From an uncultured Caryophanales bacterium (GTDB taxonomy: Bacteria; Bacillota_I; Bacilli_A; Acholeplasmatales; Anaeroplasmataceae), in contig CAKZZJ010000207.1 of NCBI GenBank assembly GCA_937885165.1, positions 1-7,611 of the forward strand: a stretch of 7,611 nt of DNA, read 5' to 3'. The notes under the pieces are model-generated. The model saw nothing but the letters and a program-made list of their open reading frames with translations, did no database searches and was not told the DNA's origin. Shown here piece by piece: positions 1 through 5,403 of the stretch. Positions within the stretch are counted from its first letter, which is position 1. Each line of letters starts with the position of its first letter. The translations under genes and the position numbers were made by a program.

Positions 1-28
1 GGAGTTCAGACGTGTGCTCTTCCGATCT
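1..28 (+). other. Illumina TruSeq adapter remnant (artefact)
   Basis: The first 28 bases match the 3' part of the Illumina TruSeq read-2 adapter, including GACGTGTGCTCTTCCGATCT at positions 9-28. This is library-preparation sequence and not biology. It shows that the contig end was not trimmed and that the host gene fragment begins at base 29. Nothing should be inferred from these bases. Confidence 0.97.
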
Positions 29-100
29 AGAAAAAGGCTCATCTAAAAGTAGAATATCAGGCTTAATTGCCAATGTTCTAATCAATGCCACTCTTTGAGA
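29..100 (-). pseudogene. ABC transporter ATPase fragment, interrupted by the element
   Basis: Read on the minus strand, 24 codons encode SQRVALIRTLAIKP followed by DILLLDEPFS. This is the end of the ABC signature region (the usual LSGGM just before SQR is missing) and the Walker B motif LLLDEP. The DEPFS ending fits nitrate/sulfonate/taurine-type (SsuB/TauB-like) importer ATPases, where DEPFSALD is common. Upstream of the serine codon the frame meets a TAA (101-103) and the ABC homology stops. Downstream it runs open into the adapter, so this is a piece of a gene cut at both sides. I read the break at about 100 as the point where the mobile element inserted, separating the signature motif from its downstream half. 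The family call is secure; the exact substrate class and the junction base are inference. Confidence 0.8.
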
Positions 101-110
101 TTAGTGAAGA
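98..110. other. probable element/host junction (att region)
   Basis: ABC-ATPase homology ends at base 100 and unrelated AT-rich sequence begins. The only recombinase seen is a large serine recombinase transcribed toward this edge, the usual arrangement for an integrase beside its attachment site. The typical host reading here would be GGM-SQR, so the crossover probably lies at or next to the Ser codon TCT. The core dinucleotide cannot be fixed without the other end or an empty site. Confidence 0.5.
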
Positions 111-255
111 CATTTTTTCATTATTTCCTTTATTTATAAGGGTTTGCTGGCTACCTGATTCAAGCCTATTTTTTAACCTTTTGAAAACATATTTTATAAA
201 AGTTTAACTTTTTAGTTTAATTATTTTTTTATTTATTTTAAGAAAGTCTTATTTT

Positions 256-293
256 ATATAGGTTTCAAGAGTGTGTACTGATACAACCTATAT
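256..293. repeat. 38-bp imperfect palindrome, possible terminator or recombinase site
   Basis: The arms ATATAGGTT (256-264) and AACCTATAT (285-293) are perfect inverted repeats of 9 bp. They flank a 20-base centre that is itself partly symmetric: AGT 270-272 faces ACT 277-279 around GTGT 273-276. On the plus strand the right arm runs into seven T (293-299), as in an intrinsic terminator. No plus-strand gene precedes it, so it might insulate the element from antisense transcription. The size and symmetry also resemble a serine-recombinase attachment or binding site. Both readings are inference. Confidence 0.45.
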
Positions 294-310
294 TTTTTTC
301 ATTTCCCAAG

Positions 311-559
311 TTATTGTGTGCTAGTTTTGTCAACTATTTCGACTATTTTATTTGTAATCCATTGTTCTGAATATCCCATCATTCTCCAACAATTTATTGA
401 TCGTTCTATTATCAAAGATGGATCAAATATTTCATCAATTCTTTCACTACCTAATTTAGCAAGCCAATCTTTTATTTCATTATTACCATCACTATTAATT
501 ATTTTGTAAAAATCGTCTGGTGTCATATCTTTTAATTGTTTTGCTAATTCATTATTCAT
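311..559 (-). CDS. 82-aa BRO/DinD-like tail protein, partner of RhuM-Doc
   Basis: This small acidic protein of 82 residues has no signal peptide and no membrane segment. Its C-terminal half (about 48-77) contains WRMMGYSEQWI at 58-68. I associate this pattern with the helical region of BRO-family prophage antirepressors and DinD-like proteins, where GYS..WI followed by a basic or acidic helix is common. That is a resemblance from memory and not a search result. The ATG at 559 lies inside the end of the upstream RhuM-Doc gene: the two frames overlap by 8 bases, and no good Shine-Dalgarno sequence is visible. Translation is therefore probably coupled to termination of the upstream gene. The tight overlap suggests it acts with RhuM-Doc, for example as an antitoxin or regulator. 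The gene is likely real; the function is unproven. Confidence 0.7.
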   Translation of the reverse strand: MNNELAKQLKDMTPDDFYKIINSDGNNEIKDWLAKLGSERIDEIFDPSLIIERSINCWRMMGYSEQWITNKIVEIVDKTSTQ

Positions 560-1505
560 TATTTAAAAAGTTCATTACTAAATCAATTAGTATTTCCTTT
601 TCTTTTGGATTAGATTGGGCTATAAGTAGTGTAATTGCAACAAGTGTATTATTATCAATAACTTGTCCATTTTCATTATAAAGAATATTATAGAATTCTA
701 GGAAATATATAAATAGTGTAGCAGCTATTCTTTTGTTACCATCAATGAAAGTATGGTTTTTTGTAATTAAATATAAGAAATTGGCTGCTTTTTCTTCTAT
801 AGTAGGATATAAGTCATTACCATCAAAAGATTGATATATGGTACCTATAATTGCTTTTAAACCCTCGTTTCTTTCTAGTGCAAATAAATCACTATCACTA
901 TTGAATTTAAGTTTACCAACTATATCCATACAATCTTCATAAGTAACTTGTTTATTATTTTTAGTTCCGTTAGGTTTAGTTATTCTTTTATGGTCATAGT
1001 CATCAAGTAAATTTAAAGCATTTGAGTAGTTATTTATTACTTTAATTATCTCTTGAGCTTCAGTACCTTTTAATTCAGTATCAATTCTTCCTGCAATATC
1101 TATTAATTTAATTGTCTTTTCAAGATATTCTAATCTTTTTTGATTAACTACATATCCTTTTAATAGATAATCTTTTAATACTTTATTTGCCCATTTTCTA
1201 AAAATAATGCCTCGTTTACTATTAACTCGATATCCAACTGAAATAATCATATCAAGATTATAAAATGGTATATTTCTGGCTACATCTCTTTTGCCTTCTT
1301 TTCGAACTTGTCGGAAATCCTGACAGGTTGAAATTTTATCAAGTTCTCCATCAGAATATATATTGTTTATATGCTCAATTATATTTGTTCTTGATGAATC
1401 AAATAATTCAGCCATTTGTTGTTGTGATAGCCATACTGTTTCATCTTTCATATTTACTTCTAGTTTTATATCTTGATCTTCAAATAATACAATTTCATTC
1501 TTCAT
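552..1505 (-). CDS. RhuM-Doc (Fic) fusion protein
   Basis: This 317-residue protein has two parts. Residues about 10-120 match the RhuM/virulence-protein family: a helix-turn-helix-like WLSQQQMAELF, then FYNLDMIISVGYRVNSKRG, then FRKWANKVLKDYLLKGY (about 103-118). Residues about 185-315 are a Doc/Fic domain with the active-site loop HTFIDGNKR at 251-259. The loop has the catalytic His251 and the NKR ending typical of Doc toxins, which phosphorylate EF-Tu rather than AMPylate. The loop looks intact. The start ATG at 1505 is preceded by AAAGGAGG with 9 bases of spacing. The gene sits 53 bases after the serine recombinase stop, near the element edge, and overlaps the 82-aa gene. RhuM-Fic proteins recur in Firmicutes and are often called virulence or death-on-curing proteins, but their cellular role is poorly established. 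A toxin, defence or regulatory role is inference. Confidence 0.88.
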   Translation of the reverse strand: MKNEIVLFEDQDIKLEVNMKDETVWLSQQQMAELFDSSRTNIIEHINNIYSDGELDKISTCQDFRQVRKEGKRDVARNIPFYNLDMIISVGYRVNSKRGIIFRKWANKVLKDYLLKGYVVNQKRLEYLEKTIKLIDIAGRIDTELKGTEAQEIIKVINNYSNALNLLDDYDHKRITKPNGTKNNKQVTYEDCMDIVGKLKFNSDSDLFALERNEGLKAIIGTIYQSFDGNDLYPTIEEKAANFLYLITKNHTFIDGNKRIAATLFIYFLEFYNILYNENGQVIDNNTLVAITLLIAQSNPKEKEILIDLVMNFLNNE

Positions 1506-1540
1506 ATATTTTTGCCTCCTTTACTATGTATTTGGAATTA

Positions 1541-1564
1541 GAATAGAGAGGAAAATCTCTATTC
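1541..1564 (-). repeat. 9-bp stem hairpin at recombinase stop
   Basis: GAATAGAGA (1541-1549) and TCTCTATTC (1556-1564) form a perfect 9-bp stem with a 6-base loop. The hairpin includes the stop codon of the serine recombinase. No T-run follows on the minus strand, so it is not a classical terminator. It could slow read-through into, or stabilise the end of, the transcript ahead of the RhuM-Doc gene. Confidence 0.5.
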
Positions 1565-3172
1565 AAAATTCCATTTAATTTGTATATCTCTACTTTTGGT
1601 TTCTTCATTTAACTTTCCAATATAGATTTTATCTATAAATTCATCAACAATAACTCTGTTTAATTCTTCTAATTTTTGATATTTGCTAAATATCTCTTTA
1701 TTATTCTTTGAAGATTCTTCTTTCATTTTATAATAAGCAATTTCATTAGTAATAGATTTAATTTGGTCATTAAAAGTATCTTCATCTTTATTATAGTTTG
1801 CCATTAAATCTTTAAATTGTTCTGGTGTAACAACGTCATTAACTTTATCTTCATAAAGATTTTGTAAATAATTTCTTATTTTAGAAATTTTATTTTGAAT
1901 ATCAGTTTTTTGTTTTTCTAAAGCTTTAATTTTTTTCTTGAATCTACTATCAACTTTTTTTGAATCTAAATTTTCTAATTCTTCTTCATCATAAAACTTT
2001 TGAATCTTCTTATTAATTGCATCTAATACTAGATTTGCAAGTTCATCATATCTAATTGAAGATTTATTTTCACAATCATCATAACCATCACGATTATTAG
2101 AACAAACTAAATATTCATGCTTTTTAGTATTCTTTTTTCTCATATAATGTTCACATTCTAAACAGAATACTTTACCAGAGAAGATATGAACAGCACCTGT
2201 TGTACTCATAGGTTTAGTTCTTTCTTTCATAGCAATTTGTACTTTACTAAATGTTTCTTCATCAATGATAGCTTCGTGTGTGTTTTCAATTCTTATCCAT
2301 TCGCTTTTATCTTTATTTCTAATCTTATGATTTTTATAACTAACAGTAGTTCTTTTACCTTGTATTAAATGTCCTAAATAAACTTCGTTTGTTAGAATTG
2401 TTTTAATGGCATTTGTAGTCCATTTTATTTCTTCACGAGGTCTATTACTAATTACATTTAATTTAATACCTTTTCGGTATTTATAAAGTGATGGACAAGG
2501 TATTTCTTTACTATTTAAGTATTTAGCAATACCTGTAAATCCTAAACCTGTTAGATATAGATTATAGATATTTTTTACAATTTCAGATGCAACTGGATCG
2601 ACTATTAATTTGTTATTATCATTTGGATCAATTTCATAACCAAATGAGGCGAAAGGAGAAATGAATTCTCCTTGCTTCATTTTGGAATTAAAAGCACTCC
2701 TTATATTGTTTGAAACATCTTCCAAGTACCATTCATTAACTAGACCATTTATTTGTCTTGATTTCTTATTACCTAGAATTTCAGTATCAGCATTATCAGA
2801 TAAACCGATAAACCTAATATTCCATTCTTTAAACTTGTTATTGATATATTTTTCAACGATTTCCATATCTCTTGAAAATCTTGATTGACTTTTACATAAT
2901 ACAATATCAAGTTTTCTGTTTTCACAATCTCTAATTAACCTTTCAAATTCAGGTCTATAAGTTCCAGCACCAGATAAATCTTCATCACAATACTCATCTA
3001 TTAAAGCAAATTCAGGATGCCTATTAACATAGTCAATAAGCATATTTCTTTGATTCTTAATAGACTCGCTATCATCTTCTTTATTTGCTTTATCTCTGTC
3101 TTCATTAGATAATCTTAAATAAATACCAACTCTTAATACTTTCTTACTCTCAACACTCTCCATTTCATTCAT
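1559..3172 (-). CDS. large serine recombinase (integrase/excisionase)
   Basis: This 537-residue enzyme cuts and rejoins attachment sites through a covalent phosphoserine link. The N-terminal resolvase domain (about 12-160) has YLRLS with the likely nucleophile Ser22, DEDLSG at 63-68 and SQSRFSRD at 95-102 carrying the conserved active-site arginines. The recombinase domain follows (about 170-310, including GYEIDP and ILTNEVYLGHLIQGKR). Next comes a zinc ribbon with Cys337, Cys340, Cys357 and Cys367, and then a coiled coil (about 405-485), as in TndX/TnpX-type enzymes. I chose the ATG at 3172 because GGAGG stands 8 bases before it. A longer open frame runs up to 3229 but would put this ribosome site inside the coding part. 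The gene points to the host junction at the left, so it is very probably the integrase of this element. Length and motifs are complete. Confidence 0.96.
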   Translation of the reverse strand: MNEMESVESKKVLRVGIYLRLSNEDRDKANKEDDSESIKNQRNMLIDYVNRHPEFALIDEYCDEDLSGAGTYRPEFERLIRDCENRKLDIVLCKSQSRFSRDMEIVEKYINNKFKEWNIRFIGLSDNADTEILGNKKSRQINGLVNEWYLEDVSNNIRSAFNSKMKQGEFISPFASFGYEIDPNDNNKLIVDPVASEIVKNIYNLYLTGLGFTGIAKYLNSKEIPCPSLYKYRKGIKLNVISNRPREEIKWTTNAIKTILTNEVYLGHLIQGKRTTVSYKNHKIRNKDKSEWIRIENTHEAIIDEETFSKVQIAMKERTKPMSTTGAVHIFSGKVFCLECEHYMRKKNTKKHEYLVCSNNRDGYDDCENKSSIRYDELANLVLDAINKKIQKFYDEEELENLDSKKVDSRFKKKIKALEKQKTDIQNKISKIRNYLQNLYEDKVNDVVTPEQFKDLMANYNKDEDTFNDQIKSITNEIAYYKMKEESSKNNKEIFSKYQKLEELNRVIVDEFIDKIYIGKLNEETKSRDIQIKWNFE

Positions 3173-3203
3173 AACTATTACCTCCAATTCTAAGGTAATA
3201 ATT

Positions 3204-3221
3204 AAGTTTAAAGTTAAACTT
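3204..3221. promoter_or_regulatory. 18-bp palindrome, candidate operator for the recombinase
   Basis: AAGTTTAA (3204-3211) and TTAAACTT (3214-3221) form a perfect 8-bp inverted repeat with a 2-base centre. On the minus strand it lies just downstream of the extended -10 element at 3234-3242 and about 30 bases upstream of the recombinase start. A protein bound there would block initiation or escape. It differs from the CAAYWWWTAAGTTG sites near the XRE gene, so another regulator would be needed. AT-rich chance cannot be excluded. Confidence 0.4.
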
Positions 3222-3233
3222 ATAACCAATACT

Positions 3234-3242
3234 ATTATAACA
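3234..3242 (-). promoter_or_regulatory. extended -10 promoter for serine recombinase
   Basis: The minus strand reads TGTTATAAT, a perfect extended -10 (TGn plus TATAAT). No good -35 is seen 16-18 bases upstream, which extended -10 promoters can tolerate. Transcription would begin near 3227 and give the recombinase a leader of about 55 bases containing the 18-bp palindrome. This would let the recombinase be expressed apart from the upstream genes. Confidence 0.5.
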
Positions 3243-3243
3243 T

Positions 3244-3369
3244 TTATTCAGAATAATTAACATTAAACTCCAACAATTCAATGATTTTATACAACTTTTT
3301 ATTAACTATTTCTTTTAGTTTAGTATCAGTTAAATCTTTATCTACAATATCAATAATATTGTATGTCAT
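3244..3369 (-). CDS. 41-aa small protein upstream of the recombinase
   Basis: This is a 41-residue protein starting MTYNIIDIVDKD and ending LLEFNVNYSE. Residues 15-34 read as one amphipathic helix (TKLKEIVNKKLYKIIELLEF region). The ATG at 3369 has AAAGGAG 7 bases before it, which is why I prefer it. The same frame is open up to an ATG at 3480, but that start has no ribosome site and would prepend an unlikely hydrophobic stretch. The gene ends 71 bases before the recombinase start. Short ORFs beside serine recombinases are common in Firmicute elements and sometimes act as directionality factors; I do not recognise this one securely. Function unknown. Confidence 0.55.
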   Translation of the reverse strand: MTYNIIDIVDKDLTDTKLKEIVNKKLYKIIELLEFNVNYSE

Positions 3370-3388
3370 TGTTAAACTCCTTTCATAC

Positions 3389-3445
3389 TCAAGTTTGAGA
3401 GATAAAAAGACTATTGTAATAACTTTTTTGTAAATTTTTCTCCAT
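3389..3445 (-). CDS. 18-aa putative leader peptide
   Basis: A very short ORF encodes MEKNLQKSYYNSLFISQT and ends at TGA. It is included because a clear GGAGG stands 9 bases before its ATG, and because the stop lies only 19 bases before the next start, whose own ribosome site immediately follows. This arrangement would suit a leader peptide or translational coupling to the 41-aa gene. At 18 codons it could easily be chance in AT-rich DNA. No function is known. Confidence 0.3.
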   Translation of the reverse strand: MEKNLQKSYYNSLFISQT

Positions 3446-3597
3446 AATATCAATCCTCCAATCATTACTAAATTTATCATTTTATTTTTGGTACATTTTT
3501 TATAAAAAGGTTATTATTAATTTTATTATCACATTTATACAACTACATAATTTTTTTGGTTACAAAAGTCTTTTTTAAAATATTAAGAGTTAAATAC

Positions 3598-5058
3598 TTA
3601 CATTCCAATTTCAAAATCATCTGATTTATCTTTTTCTGGTCTTTCATACTTGCGATTTACTTCCTGAGCATAATATTCCATTTCATTATAGTCAATATCA
3701 TAATTTTTAGAAAAGTGAAGACCAATTTTATGACCTAAAGCTCTGCAAATCTTATCACAAAAGTTAAACATCTTTTCTTTAAAGTCATTGAATGTTTTTT
3801 GTATTTCAGTAACTTTATCTTCTAATTTTTTAATAATAGAATCTTTTTCTTTGATGATTGATTTTTGTTTAGATATTGTTTGTTGTTGTTCATAAATTCT
3901 AGTATCTCGTTCTTTAATAGCACGACCATCTTTTAATTTATTATTCTCACTTTGTAGATGTCCTACTTTAGTAGTAAGTTCATCAATCAATACATCTTTT
4001 TGTTTAATAACATTCTTATTATTAGAGTTTTGTTTTTGAATCTTTTTAGAATAATCAATCAAATTATTGATATCTTCATCTTTATAACCGATTACTTTTC
4101 TTTTTACAGGATTTAAAACTTCTTTTGAATCTATTTCAGAAATTTCTTTTGCAGTTTCAATCTCAATATCATTTAATTTTTTGTTTCTTTCAAACTCCAT
4201 TTTCATTTCTTCAATTTGTTGATTTAAATCTTCAATCTCTTTTTTAGCTTTAGTTATATGATGTTTATTATCTCCAATGTTACCTCTGAATAATTTATAT
4301 CCTTTTTCAGTAATATATTTATTGTAATCATCTTGTATTTTTGCATAAGATACTTTACCACCCAATGCTTTCCAAAACTGATCACAGTTTAAAAATTTTC
4401 CTTTTTCAATTTTTAAAATATTTTTACCATTCTCATCTTTCTTTTGAACAGGATACATTTTTTTATTTCCTTTTTTATCTATACCTTCTCGATAAATTAT
4501 ATTTCCGTTTGAATCTGTTTCAAAAACTTTTCTTCTAACTTCATCTACGATTGGCATAAAATAAAAGTGCATGTGTGGAGTATCTTCGTCATAGTGAACT
4601 TCTGCATAAACAATATTGTCTTTACCAACAAGTTCTTGCAAAAAGTCATAACTATCTTTGAAAAATTCTTTAACTTTTTCTGGAATATCATCATCACTTT
4701 TTATATCAGGAACATAAATTGGTTTGCCTTTATTATCTCCAACTTGTTGAATCCTATCACTTGCTTTAAACTTCATTCCCAAACTTTGAAAAAATTCTTT
4801 TCCACTTGTAACGATAGCACCATTTAATAAATTGGTATTCTTGCCATCATTATAATATATTTTATTTTCTTTTAATTTAGAATAGACTTGCTCTTGCAAA
4901 GTTGGTTTAGTAAGTGGTACAAAACTATGATTAAATTGTGTTCTATCTTTATCATAATTTCCTGTACCTTTTCTTTGAGTAAGCTCTACACCAAGTCCAC
5001 CTAAATCTTTCGCTTTATATTTGCTTTCAAATCTCAAAACTTGATTTCCATCGTACAT
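3598..5058 (-). CDS. mobV: MobV-family relaxase (Mob/Pre plasmid recombination protein)
   Basis: This 486-residue protein nicks the element's oriT and pilots the strand during conjugative mobilization. The N-terminal half is the Mob/Pre domain (about 1-260). It carries the metal-binding relaxase motif HYDEDTPHMHF at 155-165, with His155, Asp157, Glu158, His162 and His164 in the HxDExTPHxH pattern of MOBV enzymes. An N-terminal basic motif with NYDKDR lies at about 34-39. Residues about 270-440 are a long Lys/Glu/Gln-rich coiled coil, as in many MobV proteins, followed by a short C-terminal part. The ATG at 5058 has AAGGAGG 7 bases upstream. The gene is preceded by a hairpin cluster that is a good oriT candidate. 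No transfer apparatus is visible, so it probably relies on a helper element. The gene looks complete. Confidence 0.95.
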   Translation of the reverse strand: MYDGNQVLRFESKYKAKDLGGLGVELTQRKGTGNYDKDRTQFNHSFVPLTKPTLQEQVYSKLKENKIYYNDGKNTNLLNGAIVTSGKEFFQSLGMKFKASDRIQQVGDNKGKPIYVPDIKSDDDIPEKVKEFFKDSYDFLQELVGKDNIVYAEVHYDEDTPHMHFYFMPIVDEVRRKVFETDSNGNIIYREGIDKKGNKKMYPVQKKDENGKNILKIEKGKFLNCDQFWKALGGKVSYAKIQDDYNKYITEKGYKLFRGNIGDNKHHITKAKKEIEDLNQQIEEMKMEFERNKKLNDIEIETAKEISEIDSKEVLNPVKRKVIGYKDEDINNLIDYSKKIQKQNSNNKNVIKQKDVLIDELTTKVGHLQSENNKLKDGRAIKERDTRIYEQQQTISKQKSIIKEKDSIIKKLEDKVTEIQKTFNDFKEKMFNFCDKICRALGHKIGLHFSKNYDIDYNEMEYYAQEVNRKYERPEKDKSDDFEIGM

Positions 5059-5092
5059 TTTTACACCTCCTTGCTGTACTTCTTTAGTAGAA

Positions 5093-5155
5093 AGGTCATT
5101 TATTGACCTATCTCACTAGGGCATAGCCCACCGTGAGTTTAGGGAGTTCCCTAAA
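5093..5155 (-). other. candidate oriT: three adjacent hairpins
   Basis: Immediately upstream of the relaxase gene are three inverted repeats in a row. The first pairs AGGTCA (5093-5098) with TGACCT (5104-5109). The second is nested: outer CTCAC 5112-5116 with GTGAG 5133-5137, inner GGGC 5119-5122 with GCCC 5126-5129. The third pairs TTTAGGGA (5138-5145) with TCCCTAAA (5148-5155). The cluster is clearly more GC-rich than its surroundings. Relaxase targets usually lie next to the relaxase gene and consist of such repeats, so this is the best oriT candidate. I do not see the pMV158-type nick sequence, so the nick position is not assigned. Confidence 0.55.
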
Positions 5156-5165
5156 AACCCCTTTG

Positions 5166-5219
5166 CTTGTTTATTCACAAATGCCTAAGCTAGAGCAAAG
5201 GCAAATGCTTATAAACAAG
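5166..5219. repeat. 9-bp inverted repeat enclosing a 7-bp direct repeat
   Basis: CTTGTTTAT (5166-5174) and ATAAACAAG (5211-5219) are perfect inverted repeats 36 bases apart. Inside them CAAATGC occurs twice in the same direction (5178-5184 and 5202-5208, 24 bases apart). Such an arrangement fits a binding site for an initiator or relaxosome protein beside the oriT candidate. It may be part of the same functional site. Confidence 0.4.
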
Positions 5220-5258
5220 ATTAAATAATAACTATCTACCAGATACTTATTATTTAAT
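5220..5258. repeat. near-perfect long hairpin (18-bp stem, 3-base loop)
   Basis: ATTAAATAATAA (5220-5231) pairs with TTATTATTTAAT (5247-5258). After one C-C mismatch, TATCT (5233-5237) pairs with AGATA (5241-5245) around the loop ACC. This is the longest hairpin in the window. It has no T-run, so it is not an intrinsic terminator. A single-strand origin or replication signal active when the transferred strand is single-stranded would explain its position. Confidence 0.6.
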
Positions 5259-5259
5259 A

Positions 5260-5296
5260 AATTATTAAAACTGATTTAAAAATCATTTTAATAATT
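5260..5296. repeat. second long hairpin (16-bp stem with one bulge)
   Basis: AATTATTAAAA (5260-5270) pairs with TTTTAATAATT (5286-5296), and TGATT (5272-5276) pairs with AATCA (5281-5285). The bulged C is at 5271 and the loop is TAAA. It stands one base from the previous hairpin, and both lie between the ATPase and relaxase genes. Two long hairpins side by side resemble single-strand origins of rolling-circle replicons; the role is inferred. Confidence 0.5.
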
Positions 5297-5359
5297 GTAA
5301 AAATATTCACTATCGCCACTTTCATTTTTCTTACGAAAAACAAAACGTGCCTCGTTCAT
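5288..5359 (-). CDS. 23-codon ORF in the oriT-proximal region (doubtful)
   Basis: The minus strand encodes MNEARFVFRKKNESGDSEYF followed by YNY and TAA. The stretch from about 5300 to 5357 is richer in G and C (CGAGGCACG, GTGGCGATAGTG on the minus strand) than the hairpins and spacer around it. That hints at a conserved function, either as a peptide or as nucleic acid. No ribosome binding site precedes the ATG, and the stop lies inside the second long hairpin. It is listed as possible because the composition stands out; a conserved non-coding site is an equally good explanation. Confidence 0.22.
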   Translation of the reverse strand: MNEARFVFRKKNESGDSEYFYNY

Positions 5360-5366
5360 TTTTTAC

Positions 5367-5387
5367 TAACTTTTTAGAAAAAAGTTA
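5367..5387 (-). repeat. hairpin after the ATPase gene
   Basis: TAACTTTTT (5367-5375) and AAAAAGTTA (5379-5387) form a perfect 9-bp stem with loop AGA. It begins 16 bases after the ATPase stop codon. It is A/T only apart from one pair and lacks a following T-run on the minus strand, so it is at best a weak terminator or a 3'-end stabiliser. Confidence 0.4.
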
Positions 5388-5403
5388 TCAAAAACTTTGA
5401 ATA

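Noticed and set aside
200..220. AAGTTTAA-type repeats shared with the palindrome at 3204-3221
   Set aside because: The copies near 200-220 are direct and not palindromic, and such strings are expected by chance in this AT-rich DNA.
1265..1546. Plus-strand open frames opposite the RhuM-Doc, recombinase, relaxase and ATPase genes
   Set aside because: They are antisense shadows rich in Phe, Ile and Leu, without ribosome sites or recognisable domains, opposite well-supported genes.
3173..3229. Upstream extension of the serine recombinase frame
   Set aside because: The GGAGG ribosome site lies inside the extension, the extension is hydrophobic and unlike resolvase N-termini, and the catalytic serine sits at the usual distance from the ATG at 3172.
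3370..3480. Longer 78-aa version of the 41-aa protein
   Set aside because: No ribosome site before the ATG at 3480, and an 18-codon ORF with a good site occupies another frame there.
3481..3597. Possible terminator or promoter between the relaxase and the small ORFs
   Set aside because: Only weak stems without T-runs and a poor -35 for the best -10-like string; nothing I can support.
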